A stretch of DNA of 64,000 nt from Diadema setosum (Eukaryota; Echinodermata; Echinoidea; Diadematoida; Diadematidae), in assembly GCA_033980235.1 (NCBI GenBank), contig CM067070.1:27866627-27930626 (forward strand), given 5' to 3'. The translations under genes were made by a program, and so were the position numbers. This document shows positions 45,576 through 57,162 of the stretch, in pieces (the first letter of the stretch is position 1; each line of letters opens with the position of its first letter). The notes below the pieces were generated by a model, which made no database searches, had not been told where the DNA came from, and saw only the letters and a list, made by a program, of their open reading frames with translations.

Positions 45576-45764
45576 CGCTCAGGAGTCCAGCAGGACGGGA
45601 CCCTTGCCGTACTGCAACTCCCGAAACTAATTCGCTATGCTCATCCAGCATTCTTATAATACTTGCTGGTGTCTATAGGAAACACAATGGCAATTTGAAC
45701 CTTAGATTGTGACAATTCAATTCTTATACACCGAACTGAATATAAAATATCAATTTCAAGCTGT

Positions 45765-45840
45765 GTTAAAAGATTATGGAAATTCAGGTGAAAGAGGTAT
45801 GCGACGACGAATCTTTCGCTATTAAATAAGGATATATTTT
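45765..45840. repeat. Diverged copy of gene 3' flank, part 2
   Basis: The word ggtgaaagaggtatgcgacg aligns with 21840-21860 near gene A's 3' end. No sulfotransferase coding sequence accompanies it. Confidence 0.45.
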
Positions 45841-46029
45841 GATACAATCATGTTACGCTACTCCAACATGTAGCACCTTCGTTGAAGCAATGTCCGCATA
45901 AAATGAAGATGGAGCCGGTCACCAATATATGCGAATAAACTCTACACAGGAAATATGTCTCAAGGCCTTAGCTCAACAGAAATAACTCCTTGCAATTTAT
46001 TCCTGGTCATGTCCAAATTGATGATATCA

Positions 46030-46475
46030 ATAAACCAAGGTCGACAGTAAGTTCTCAAGATTTCATGTTGATAGCGATTTATTCTTGAAAACTGGCATCA
46101 ACTTTTTAAGCAAAGTACTCTCCAGGAGCACAGAAATTCTAAACAAGCTGAAAGATTATTTTCCCTCCCGTATACTACAAACTATATTTATTATTCAACT
46201 GTGATTTCCCCATACCACAATTATGGAATTCTGGCATGGGGTAACTCGTCCAAAGCTTTGCTTGTTTCACTTTAATTCTTCAAAAATGCGCTATCACAAT
46301 AAAAAATAAAGCTGGGTCTTAATCTCATACAGACGATTTTTTCCCCATAAGAATATAATTTTGAAAAAGATACATTTGCTTGATTACAGTCTATAGTCAT
46401 TTTTTTTTTATGTCGAACTTTTCCACACTATGATCTTCCTGATGTGTTTCTGCATGATTTATGTAAAAAAGAAAA
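46030..46475 (+). pseudogene. LINE RT C-terminal fragment, 5' portion
   Basis: A plus-strand frame with indels shows DSDLFLKTGINFLSKVLSR, ILNKLKDYFPSRILQT and SPYHNYGILAWGNSSKALL, the thumb/C-terminal part of a CR1-type RT. Stops and shifts are present. It continues after the inserted element at 47939. Confidence 0.65.
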
Positions 46476-46479
46476 GAAA

Positions 46480-46608
46480 CTAATCTGTACATAACTTTCC
46501 CACCCACCAACGTGACGCTTACCACTTCCTACGTACCGGAAGCGTTTTAGCTCCCCCCCCCCCAAAAAAAAAAAACAAACAAAAACAAAACAAAAACAAA
46601 AACAAAAA
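46480..46608. other. Junction with C-run/A-run and CAAA tail
   Basis: About 130 bp between the LINE piece and the next element: C-run, A-run, then (CAAAA)n. Confidence 0.5.
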
Positions 46609-47938
46609 ACTAGAAATGTCGCTTTGGCGACTGGTATGCCTTCGCCATAATGCATGATTTTCCCAATAGGTCTAGATAGTACATGTGGACACTGTGTGAT
46701 TACATTTTCACAAAATTGGCAAAATATTGGAATGACAAGTTTGTCACAAATGTGTTGAATGTTCACCTTCCTTGACGTAGGTTTAATTGGATTATTGGAG
46801 ACCATGTATCTAGGGATTTAAGGACTTTAACTTGACTTTGACCCATTCATACATTTAGGCATTGAGTAATTTTCAAGGTACAGGTGTGGAGAAAAAGTGC
46901 AATTTCTGAGTAAATTGTTACCATTTTCATCTGGCCCTTGACCCTAAAATTCATAAGATAATTACTTTCAGGTAGAACATGCATAATATGTACTAAGTTT
47001 CAAGGTAACTTGAGCCACTTCCGAGATATGGAGGAAAAAGTTTGTTCAGCACTTTCACTTGATCTTTGACCTTTTGACCTTTGAGGCAAAAAGAGAAAAA
47101 AAAAAAACTTTCCAGAGAATTTCTATTAGGTTACACACGCATACACCAAGTGTAAAAAAATAACCCTGCTGGCATTGCATAAATATGAGGGTAAAAGTAA
47201 AATTTTGAAGTCTTGCACTTGACCTTTGACCCCTGACCTTTGACCCCATGAACCCTACATTCTCTAGATAATCACTTCCAGTCAGTACATGTATATACTA
47301 TGTTCCATGAAGATACCTTGAACAATTTTCCAAGGTACGGAGAAAGAAAAGAAGTTTTAATATTTTTACTTGACCTTTTGACCTTTGACCTTTGACCTCA
47401 TGACCCAAACTTTCACCAGAGAATCTTGATTGGGTAATACATGTATACACTAAATTTCAAGAAAATCTCTTCAGGCATTCAATAGATATGGTGGAAATAG
47501 TGAAATTTTATGTATTTGACCCTGACCTTTTGACCTTTGACCTTTGACCTCATGACCCAAACTTTCACCAGAGAATCTTAATTGGGTAAAACATGTATAC
47601 ACTAAGTTTCAAGAAAATATCTTCAGGCATTCAATAGATATGGTGGAAATAGTGAAATTTTATGTATTTGACCTTGACCTTTTGACCTTTGACCTTGAGC
47701 ATGTGCACCCAAAAGTTGATAGGCACAACTTCACTCCCTAATACACATACATGCCAAGTTTCATTAGGATACCTCAACAGGTTTCGATAGTTACCTTGTC
47801 CACAAAATGCATTACGGACGGAGGGAAGGACGGACGGACGGGCGGACGGAAGGACGGACGGACGGACGGAAGGACGGACGGACGGACGGACAACCCGAAA
47901 ACATAATGCCTCCGGCACCACTTCGTGGCGGAGGCATA
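46609..47938. mobile_element. AGGTCA-array repeat element, copy 1
   Basis: Starts actagaaatgtcgctttggc, has tatgcc-tcgcca near the left end, and ends in a (GGAC)n tract then a hairpin (gcctccggc and gtggcggaggcata). The right tip inverted gives tatgcctccgcca, so the ends are short inverted repeats. Inside are 151-bp subunits, each with clusters of TGACCT half-sites. No coding capacity. It splits a LINE. Known class not assigned; similar repeats are widespread in marine invertebrates as far as I recall. Confidence 0.7.
47812..47892. repeat. (GGAC)n microsatellite
   Basis: Tetranucleotide cggacggacgg with gaagg interruptions, inside the element. It yields VRPSVRPS-type false frames. It is shorter in the second copy (about 52960-52985). 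Confidence 0.9.
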
Positions 47939-48113
47939 AAAAAAGACGAGAGAAGAAGATATGAATACGGGGCCGAAATACTGGAACAATTTAATCCCCT
48001 TTGAACTTGCACGTTGTTCATCGTTATCGTCGTTTGAGTGCAAATTAAGACATCACTTATTGAATAATCACATCACGCAAGTTTATCAAAATTCTTTCCT
48101 TTCTTGTTTATGA
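47939..48113 (+). pseudogene. LINE ORF2 C-terminus, 3' portion
   Basis: A frame reading TGPKYWNNLIPFELARCSSL then FECKLRHHLLNNH to a TGA at 48111-48113 is the usual WNxLP...FKxxLkxxLL end of a CR1/L2 ORF2. It continues 46030-46475 across the inserted element. Confidence 0.65.
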
Positions 48114-49139
48114 AAGCTATGGTATAGTGCTTGGTTGTTGTCATGCAATTACTTGAGCCTCAGAATCTGCGTTCCTAAATTCGCCTTTATAATCCTCTGT
48201 CACACTTTTTGCCGGAAAGCCCAGCCGCACAAGAAACGGGCGATATTTTGCTCATCCGTTTTTTCAAATCGTAAAGGTGGACAAAGTGTAAACTTGCTGT
48301 TTAATAGGAGCGCACACGCACAGTGTAGGGGCCGAACAAAACGAACATACAACGCACCTGGGGCGATTGTGTACAGGACAGTGGAACGTGCAAAAAAGTA
48401 TAGTAGCTATACATACAGGAAAAAACATACAACTATCGGACAAGGGTCAGAACGCGCAATCCGATTTTGGCGAGATTGTGCATGCCCAACGTTTTCTGGC
48501 CGCTGTGACGAAAATGATCGAAAGATAAAGGTCCATCCAAAGGATAAAAAGGACAACGGGTGCCAAAAATCGACCACTTCTCATGCGTTTGCCTTATCCG
48601 GTGTGATATGGGCATAAAATACACTGGATTTTGGGGTGTTGTAACAGCTTGCTTTATTGTGCCAAGGAATTGTTAGCATATGTTACTCCTAAACATGATA
48701 TCCCCCGTCTTTTCCGAGGACCCAAACAGCTTGCAAAATAAATGTAGAGTTGTTTTTCTTATTGTTCATATGGCATGATCATTACACTGTATTGCCAATA
48801 TTGCTGCATTAACCGTTAATCCGTCTGCAGCATGTGGTTTATTCATTTTCCTTTTCTGTATTTGAGAAGAATCTGCTATAACACCGAGTATATTTTTTTC
48901 TTTTCATTTTGCTTTCTAAATTAGTCCTTTGTTGTATCCGTGCTTCTATCTCGATCTTTACAATTGGTTTGATAGTGGGACCTACGCTTTGCAAGCTTGC
49001 TTTTAAGTGGGCTCTATCATATTTCTTTAGCATTCATACTTAGATTTCAACCTTCATGGATTGACCACCACGTTCTATATTTGCAATAATTCATTGTACA
49101 TCCACAACAATCCAAAAAATTGTGTCTCTAACTATTGAT
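48114..49139. other. No gene recognised
   Basis: A 160-aa frame at 48135-48617 begins within LINE 3' sequence and has no known domain. The sequence to 48620 is GC-richer and could be an unrecognised repeat. The rest is AT-rich. Confidence 0.35.
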
Positions 49140-50610
49140 CTTGATTAGATTCTCAACGTGGCTTTAGAAAACATTACATCACAACGCATACTCTACTCAC
49201 TTTTCAGACAAGGTAGCTCAGGCCAGAGACAAATTTGAACCTAATAATTGGATTTTAAATTTTTTTTGGAAAGATTTTGATTTGATAGACCATGACATTT
49301 CACTTGTTAAACTACGTCATAATGGAGTCCGTGGGACGTCTTTAGAATGGTTTAGAAAGACGTGTACTGTTTATCAATGGGAGCAGTAACTTAAAAATGT
49401 TTTCAAGATATCACATTTGATCCATATGTGTAGATCTCTTATGTCACAAAACTTCCTACCATGTAAAAAAAATTGCAATAAATCCTAAATATTAGGAGAT
49501 ATCATAATTTTTCTCACTAAACCATAACTTTGGACGGTTTACTCCAGATACATTTTTATAATAACTACTGTTCACATTTTGCATATTTAAAATACTTAAC
49601 ATCAATTATACTGATTTGAACTTGTACATCGTTCGTTTCTATCCTTAACTCACATTCTATATAAGAACTATTTTGAAACACTAAAGCTGGTTTTTGTTTC
49701 ATCTGTAAATGGTAAATAATGCCTTTAAGAACTACTTGACACTTTGACAGACAGAAGGCAATCTGTTAACATTGAAGGCCACGATTCACAGTGAAAATCG
49801 ATTTCATGTGAGATCCCGCAGGGCTCCTTCTTGGGCCCACTTTTGTTTATCCAATGCATAAACTATCTTAAAAAACCATCGCAAATCTTATCATTCACTT
49901 GTTTTGCTGATGACATGAATTTCCTGTTTTTCACATCAAGACTAATAGTTTAATTGATATGATGAATAGTGAGCTAAGATCTGTCTAAGTTTGGATTTAT
50001 GCGAATGGATCGTCTTTGAATATAGGAAAAAACCCCTGATTATATGGTATTTCGTAGTTCATTGAATGTTCTTTCAAAAGATGTTAGAATAAATGATATA
50101 CGTTTAATGCAGGTTGAAAACACAAAGATTTTCTATAGGGCTTTGTTGTCAACGAATTATTTTGGAAAGCCCACATTAATTTTATAAGTAAAATTTTGTT
50201 CAGAAATGCTGAAATTCTAAGTAGACTTGAACATTTTTTCCAAGTTATATATTGCAGAGAGTATACTTTGTTTGATATCTCCATACTTTGAATCGTGGAT
50301 TTTTGTCGTGGGGAAGCGCAACCAATTTATCATGTTTATTACTATATTACCTCTTTCGTATTTAAAACTTGCTATAAGAATCATAAACCACGCTGAATAC
50401 TTAACTGATACAAACTTTTTGACCTTAAACGAATTCATTCGAATTAATTCTATTCACACGAATCACGTATGTCAGAGCAACATGTGGTGTTTTAGTTCAT
50501 TCTTTGATATTGATTTTAATATTGGAATAAATTCTTGTTTGTCAAGGCATTCAGTCTCCGTAGTAATTCCACACCTATGTATTCTGGGACCTACAGTTTA
50601 AAAAAAAAAA
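49140..50610 (+). pseudogene. Second plus-strand LINE RT fossil
   Basis: Translating across frameshifts gives GFRKHYITTHTLL, GKDFDLIDHDISL, GVRGTSLEWFRK, IPQGSFLGPLLF, FADDMN (a changed ADD box) and C-terminal pieces (INDIRLMQVENTKIF, KILFRNAEILSRLEHFF). The order is that of a CR1-type RT. A ~360-bp insertion interrupts it between the EWFRK and TDRRQS motifs. Many stops; inactive. Confidence 0.7.
49366..49730. other. Insertion inside the LINE RT
   Basis: About 360 bp with no RT similarity, between segments that are adjacent in intact RTs. No clear inverted termini were seen, so the type is unknown. Confidence 0.45.
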
Positions 50611-51593
50611 ACAAAACAAAAAACAAGCTTTTATGTAAGCCTCATCATATCTGTTACTTCTTTGAGACACATTTATATCACGATATGACAATTAACATTT
50701 GTGCTCAGTATGTTCTTTATTAGCTGCATTCAAAAAAAAAAAATGGTTGTATACAGTTTGTCATCTCACCTGTTGTATTAATTTCGATGATTTTATTATT
50801 TCTTTGAGAAAAAAAAATGGAAATATGAAAAATAAATTGCCGTGAAACAAATATATACTAGGGACTTGCTAACATACAAACACACACAAATATGAATTGA
50901 ATCCCGCCCCACCTCCCCCGTTTGAGTGTTGTGCTTGAACATACTAACATACTACTTCTAGCGTGTTCTGAATTGTATCGGATCAGTAGCTATAATGTAT
51001 GTCATGGAGGCACTGCATACACGGTTATGGACTTTCTTTTTTTTTTCCTTTCACAGTATATGTCCTGTAGCTTTACAAAATTGAAACTTCTCCACTATTC
51101 TGGTCAATCCAGTATACGTTTACATAAACAATGATATGTCCATAGAATAAATGTGACACTGTACCTCAAAACAAACAAAAAGTCGCCGGACATGAATTTT
51201 TAGTTAAGACCATATTCTGAAAGGGCAGACTTTAAGCTTTAAAATGATGTATAACTCAAATCAAATGGACTCTCCAAACCTATCTAAATATTAGAAAGAA
51301 AGCACAAACTCAGGAAAAGTGTGAACTGAGAAAAGAGGCTCTGAAGTACAGTGTCTATTCAAGCGCTTAATCTTACCAAACCGTGCTGGCTGTGCGATGA
51401 AAGGGACAAAAAACAGGAAGTAAACCACCAGAGTAACAACAATGAAGGGATTATCAGATTAAACTGAAATTAAGCATGCCACATTAACATATTCTGTCCA
51501 TAATTAATGTCAACTTTCAAATTAGTAGCACTATCCTTTGAAAAGTTATTAGAGTTGAAAGTGAAGAGTGTGGACAAGGTTTTTCAGAAATGA
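50611..51593. other. Intergenic, nothing recognised
   Basis: AT-rich; A-runs near 50600 and 50731; only short frames. Confidence 0.4.
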
Positions 51594-53032
51594 ACTAGAA
51601 ATGTCGCTTTGGCGACTGGTATGCCTCCGCCATAATGCATGATTTTCCCAATAGGTCTAGATAGTACATGTGGACACTGTGTGATTACATTTCCACAAAA
51701 TTGGCAAAATATTGGAATGACAAGTTTGTCACAAATGTGTTGAATGTTCACCTTCCTTGACGTAGGTTTAATTGGATGAATAAGAGAGCATGTATCTAGG
51801 GATTTAAGGACTTTAACTTGACTTTGACCCATTCATACATTTAGGCATTGAGTAATTTTCAAGGTACAGGTGTGGAGAAAAAGTGCAATTTCTGAATTGA
51901 ATAGTAAATTGTTACCATTTTCATCTGGCCCTTGACCCTAAAATTCATAAGATAATTACTTTCAGGTAGAACATGCATAATATGTACTAAGTTTCAAGGT
52001 AACTTGAGCCACTTCCGAGATATGGAGGAAAAAGATAGTTCAGCACTTTCACTTGATCTTTGACCTTTTGACCTTTGAGGCAAAAAGAGAAAAACAAAAA
52101 CTTTCCAGAGAATTTCTATTAGGTTACACATGCATACACCAAGTGTAAAAAAATAACCCTGCTGGCATTGCATAAATATGAGGGTAATAGTAAAATTTTG
52201 AAGTCTTGCACTTGACCTTTGACCCCTGACCTTTGACCCCATGAACCCTACATTCTCTAGATAATCACTTCCAGTCAGTACATGTATATACTATGTTCCA
52301 TGAAGATACCTTGAACAATTTTCCAAGGTACGGAGAAAAAAAAAGAAGTTTTAATATTTTTACTTGACCTTTTGACCTTTGAACTTTGACCTCATGACCC
52401 AAACTTTCACCAGAGAATCTTAATTGGGTAATACATGTATACACTAAGTTTCAAGAAAATATCTTCAGGCATTCAGTAGATATGGTGGAAATAGTGAAAT
52501 TTTATGTATTTGACCCTGACCTTTTGACCTTTGACCTTTGACCTCATGATCCAAACTTTCACCAGAGAATCTTAATTGGGTAATACATGTATACACTAAG
52601 TTTCAAAAAAATCTCTTCAGGCATTCAATAAATATGGTGGAAATAGTGAAATTTTATGTCTTTGACCCTGACCTTTTGACCATTGACCTTTGACCTCATG
52701 ACCCAAACTTTCACCAGAGAATCTGAATTGGGTAATACATGTATAGACTAAGTTTCAAGAAAATATCTTCAGGCATTCAATAGATATGTTGGAAATAGTG
52801 ACATTTTATGTATTTGACCTTGACCTTTTGACCTTTGACCTTGAGCATGTGCACCCAAAAGTTGATAGGCACAACTTTACCCCCTAATACACATACATGC
52901 CAAGTTTCATTAGGATACCTCAACAGGTTTCGATAGTTACCTTGTCCACAAAATTCATTACGGACGGACGGACGGACGGACGGACAACCCGAAAACATAA
53001 TGCCTCCGGCACCACTTCGTGGCGGAGGCATA
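51594..53032. mobile_element. AGGTCA-array repeat element, copy 2
   Basis: Same ends and order as 46609-47938 but with one more ~151-bp subunit and a shorter GGAC tract. Flanks differ, confirming separate insertions. A perfect triple half-site array lies at 52525-52544. Confidence 0.75.
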
Positions 53033-53074
53033 AAAAGGGATTCTAAAGACACACCTAATCACACTATTCTACCA

Positions 53075-53285
53075 AAAATGTTCGAGATAAACTGCTAAAA
53101 CAACACACTTTTCTGCCCGTTTTATGACACGAAATTTTAGCATTGTGTAAAAGAAGACCCGCTCTTTCAGAAAATATGAAAAAGTCAAGTTCGGCTAGGT
53201 TGACCCATTTCACTTATTTTCAGTCCTCATGCAAAATCAGTGTGTGCGACTTTATGTTCGTTTTGAGGTGCACGGTCACAAATGT
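53075..53285. repeat. Repeat shared with 17423-17632
   Basis: Same orientation, small number of differences; lacks the 11-bp minisatellite that follows the first copy. Confidence 0.7.
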
Positions 53286-55677
53286 ATATCACGGCTGGTC
53301 GAAATGTTTTAGAAAGGTCACTTGATGGGCTTGGGTCGTTCTTTGAATCATATACATGATAGGCTGCTATAATAATGGTTTGGTAAAAGCTAGAGATAAG
53401 AGAGTTTTTTTTTTCCAGCTTTCTGTCCGTATGGCCTACAAATATGTAGTTGTCTACCATAGCATAATGTATCTTATCACTATACTAATTCATCATGTGT
53501 GCATGTCTATGTGTATACATGGCGCTTCAATGTTCATGTGTGCATGTGTTAAATGCATGAAGACTTCTGCCTGTCTTTTATAAGCTATATATTATGTGGA
53601 TAAGAAACCGGTAGAGATACCCAATTAAAACTTTTAGTTGCACATACCCAAGGTCAAGGGTCAAAGGTCACTGGTGAGGTTTAGATTAGATTGTAAAATG
53701 TCACAATTTTCCCCATGTCTCCGCAGTGCAGGAAGGTGTCTTCATAAAGTTTTATTATGCCACACGTATTACCAAACATTAATTCTCTGCATCCTTTTGG
53801 CCATTTGTTCAAAGGTAAGGTTAAAATGCTGACATTCCGCTATTTTCTCCATTTTCTTAAATGGTTTGATTGCTACATTTCTAGTTACTCCTAAGTTTAG
53901 ACCAACATGCGCACTAAAGAAAAACATGAACTACTCCACATGATTCCCCTAATAATTTTATGGTATTCAAATGACAGAAACTTCCTTGTTTCACAATTTT
54001 TGTACCTTACCCCACTGTTCTAGAGTCCTTTGCTCTTATTTTGCTTCCATTCTAACTCATTCCTTTATTTTCCCAATTTAACTCCTCATCACTGTCTACC
54101 AAGTCATTGTGTGTATGCAAGAATATGCCTGGACAAGGGGTGATGAGAGAGGGCGCTATAATATGAATGTGAAAAATGACCCAAGTCCTTACATTCATAC
54201 AAGATTTCATTCACTCATTTTAGGCACTTCAGAGATTATCATTTATATACAAGATGAGTCCATACATAAGCTATATACAGTTTCCCATGTCAAACTTAAT
54301 TTTACCAAAAACTGGACTTGGGTCGTCAAGTAATGTGCAGATTAATGCCCCGTCACTGACCAGGCACGCTAACCTGGAAACATTAAACTGCACATTACCT
54401 GAATATGAGACCATTCTGAAGCAAATAATTTTCGCTCAACAATAGATATATTATGTATTCTTAAATGAATCCCCAAAGGATTGGAACAATCATCCTCCAG
54501 CATTCCCACTGATTCCCACTGATCAGTCACTAGCCATCCCCTTCAAGGACTTGATGGAAATGAGAATCCTCGAGTCAGCTTCACCAATTTTTAAATCATA
54601 CGAACTCAGAGAAGACCAGGCACTGGCTGATGCGCGTGACCTGTGGTGAACTAAAATAAACCCAATCTCAATTCAAACCAACCACACATGCGCTAAAGCT
54701 GCTTACCAAATTTTCCTTAAGAAGTTTATCCATACAAAGAGTCAACTGCAGATCTCAATTTTGAATCTGTCATTAAGAAAAAAATTGATTTACTACATTA
54801 TCAATAAGAATGACAGAATGATCTCAGTACCCTCACTGTCAAACGCAAAGCACAATAGTTGCCTTTATCCTAATTTCTATTAGGAAGTCTACCCAATAAG
54901 AAATCTAATCAACCTAAATGAATCTGCTTGCGTCTTCTACAACATTTTTACATACTTCAAGTAGATGAACAGTGAGTATTACACGCTAAGAAAACAGCGA
55001 AGGGTTGATAATGAGGGTGATGAGCTGTTGCGATCACTATCGTATTGATAAATATAAGAAGTGCCTAATAAATCGTTTTGCACGACTGCTTTCTGGCGCT
55101 GACGTCTTTGGACAAGATTTCTTTATTCACCATTCTTTCTTGACACAAGTATATAAATGGGTACCAGTCCTGGCAACGCCCGGCTGCAAGAAATGGCAGG
55201 GCCCTCTCGAACAATTGCGTCAACGCTGACGAGGCTACCCTTTAAAGAAGGCAAGCTTGGGAGACTGTATGTAGTATGTAACACGTGCTTCAGTGAAGGA
55301 TTACCTTTGAGATAATTAAGTGATTGTAATCAATTGACTGCTAAATGTTAACCAGATCAAGGAGGTTGGATGTAGCAAATATGCTGGTGAGTTTTAAAAA
55401 GTTTTGGTATTTTCAAATATCAATTTTGTCAATGGTAGCGGTCCAACACATCGCTTTGAGAGGTATAGCGGGGGAGTGGTGCTGGGAATTTTAGTTCCCC
55501 ATCCTGCTTACCAACTTTAAGAATGCTGCGTGCAAATATCATACTCTTACCCCCCTCCCCCCCTTCACACAATGTTTAAATAAAAAAAAAATAGGTGCGA
55601 TATGATAGTACTAGTGGAAATAACAATAAAAGCAATAACAATAACAATAAAAGTGATACTTCTGGTAACGGGTTGTT
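53286..55677. other. Unassigned; AGGTCA triplet and a coding-like relic
   Basis: Contains a forward AGGTCAAGGGTCAAAGGTCA at 53651-53670. A plus-strand frame at about 54486-54650 looks coding-like (AIPFKDLMEMRILESASP, SYELREDQALADARDLW) and then meets a stop. It may be a decayed retroelement or a host exon; I cannot name it. No other gene seen. Confidence 0.3.
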
Positions 55678-56001
55678 ATGACAATGTTCAGTAATCTCAA
55701 GTACATACTATTTACTCTTTTGATTTGTTTTTCTGTGCTGTACTTCTGCATCCATACTTATCACTTTACTTTGATATATGAATTAAAAAAGTATCAGCCA
55801 TCCTCTGAATACAACCATTTTATCAACGTGTTCAAAGATAACAAACATGAAATGAAAAGAAAAAAAAATGAAATGAGATTAAGTCAAATCAAATCAAATG
55901 AGATTAGATCTTTCTCCCATCGATACAGTGGCTGGCCAGTAGGAAAGTATTGGAGGACCCGAAGCAGACACCCTGCAAACGGAATTGTCACTGTACAATG
56001 A
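55678..56001 (+). CDS. Hypothetical 107-aa frame with one TM segment
   Basis: An ATG-started frame encodes one hydrophobic segment (ILFTLLICFSVLYFCIHTYHF, about residues 10-30 of the frame, cited only as a region) followed by a hydrophilic, Lys/Glu-rich tail. It would be a type II anchor if expressed. It lies convergent to gene B, about 300 bp from that gene's 3' end. Another frame just downstream (about 55959-56040) also looks coding-like, so a spliced gene is possible. I recognise no family; base composition alone could produce the hydrophobic part. Weak call. Confidence 0.2.
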   Translation: MTMFSNLKYILFTLLICFSVLYFCIHTYHFTLIYELKKYQPSSEYNHFINVFKDNKHEMKRKKNEMRLSQIKSNEIRSFSHRYSGWPVGKYWRTRSRHPANGIVTVQ

Positions 56002-56301
56002 CAGTCTTCGTCAGAAATACTTTTCGCGGCACGGATTCCTTGCGCTTTCATAAGATAGGTGAACTTTATGGACTGATACGATAATAGCTGAGTAATGTGA
56101 CTATGATGTTACGATGAAAAGATTGGAAATCCTTGGTGAGCACAAGTCCAACTCCATCATGGTCGTTGGCATGAAATCATCAGTATTTTTTTTTTTCTTT
56201 TTCAGAACGAAAAGATCTGATGACGACTATTGAAATGATATGCTAATCAACGCCTCCAGAAAAGCACTCGACACTCGACTAGACAAAAAATGATAGCAGC
56301 T

Positions 56302-57162
56302 TCAATCATGATCCCGCCGTATGTTTTCTGGTATTTTGTAACCAAAGTACGCCATGTCGGTGGAAAGCCTTTGTCTGACTTTTTCAAACTGCTCATCAGA
56401 AAGCGTGTCATAATATTTTTTCAAGATGGCATCATCGCTGCTATTTGAAACGTCAAGTGACTTGTATGGGTGAAATTTAGAATCCACGCCCATGAGCTTT
56501 AGTGCCTCTATGACATCTTCAGTATACGTCTCCAGTTTGCCAATGTAGTCGTAACCAAGGCAAGGGTTGCAGAGCTTGTACACGTCCTGCCAGTGAATGT
56601 CACGATTCTTGGCCAGGTAGTAGTCGATGAATTCTTTAAAGGTGACGTTATACATTTCACTTTTTACCGACGGGCCAGGCATTTCTTTTTTAGAGTGATT
56701 TCCATATTCCATGTATATTTTCTTATTATGATGACGACGACTGACAAGATTTCTATTTGGATAGGTCTCTAGTCGATCTCGAAATGCAGCCAAGATATGA
56801 GTGAATGGATTGCGAACGAAGATAACCTTCGTAAAGTTGGCGGCGTAGAATTTTCTTGTACTCTGTTTCACATTTCTCAGGTATTGAAAATGTTTCTTTA
56901 ACAGCGTGTTGGATTCTCTTGCGGCCAGTTTGGTGTCTTCAGGAATAAAGCCGTTGATGGTGAGGAGGAGTCTGCCCCAGTTCGTGCCGCCACACTTGGG
57001 GACGAGGAGAAGCAGTGTCCGCTGATTCGGTAGGACCCTGAAGAGGCCACAGGTCTCAGCAAGCTGCGGGGAGGAGCTGATGTTGTTCCGCTCACACTCA
57101 CGCCGCAAGGTTTCCTGACGAGCTGCCTGCGTGTCTCTCATACTCATAGGTGGTGAGGTTTC
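56302..57162 (-). CDS. Carbohydrate sulfotransferase B, catalytic (last) exon
   Basis: A 286-residue paralogue of gene A's exon with roughly 9% residue differences by eye. It keeps the PAPS-binding motifs VPKCGGTNWG and IFVRNPFTHILAAFRDR, the HW..VYKLCNPCL..DYIGKLE segment and the five sequons (NIS replaces NIT). Predicted role: PAPS-dependent glycan sulfation in the Golgi; acceptor sugar unknown. The frame continues upstream to 57285, but those 41 residues differ from gene A at about 10 positions, so they are probably intron. The acceptor is again aag|GAAACC. Differences cluster in the segment before and after the first PAPS loop (for example FLPVP/LLLVP, KRLRN/QYLRN), which could alter specificity. 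The TGA occurs once, without gene A's 26-bp repeats. Upstream exon: 61716-61803. Looks intact. Confidence 0.88.
   Translation of the reverse strand, partial: ETSPPMSMRDTQAARQETLRRECERNNISSSPQLAETCGLFRVLPNQRTLLLLVPKCGGTNWGRLLLTINGFIPEDTKLAARESNTLLKKHFQYLRNVKQSTRKFYAANFTKVIFVRNPFTHILAAFRDRLETYPNRNLVSRRHHNKKIYMEYGNHSKKEMPGPSVKSEMYNVTFKEFIDYYLAKNRDIHWQDVYKLCNPCLGYDYIGKLETYTEDVIEALKLMGVDSKFHPYKSLDVSNSSDDAILKKYYDTLSDEQFEKVRQRLSTDMAYFGYKIPENIRRDHD

Noticed and set aside
47812..48043. VRPSVRPS-type repetitive protein frames
   Set aside because: Translation of the (GGAC)n microsatellite at the end of a mobile element.
48135..48617. 160-aa plus-strand frame
   Set aside because: No family resemblance. 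It begins inside LINE 3' sequence, and a continuous frame of this length is possible by chance in this GC-richer patch.
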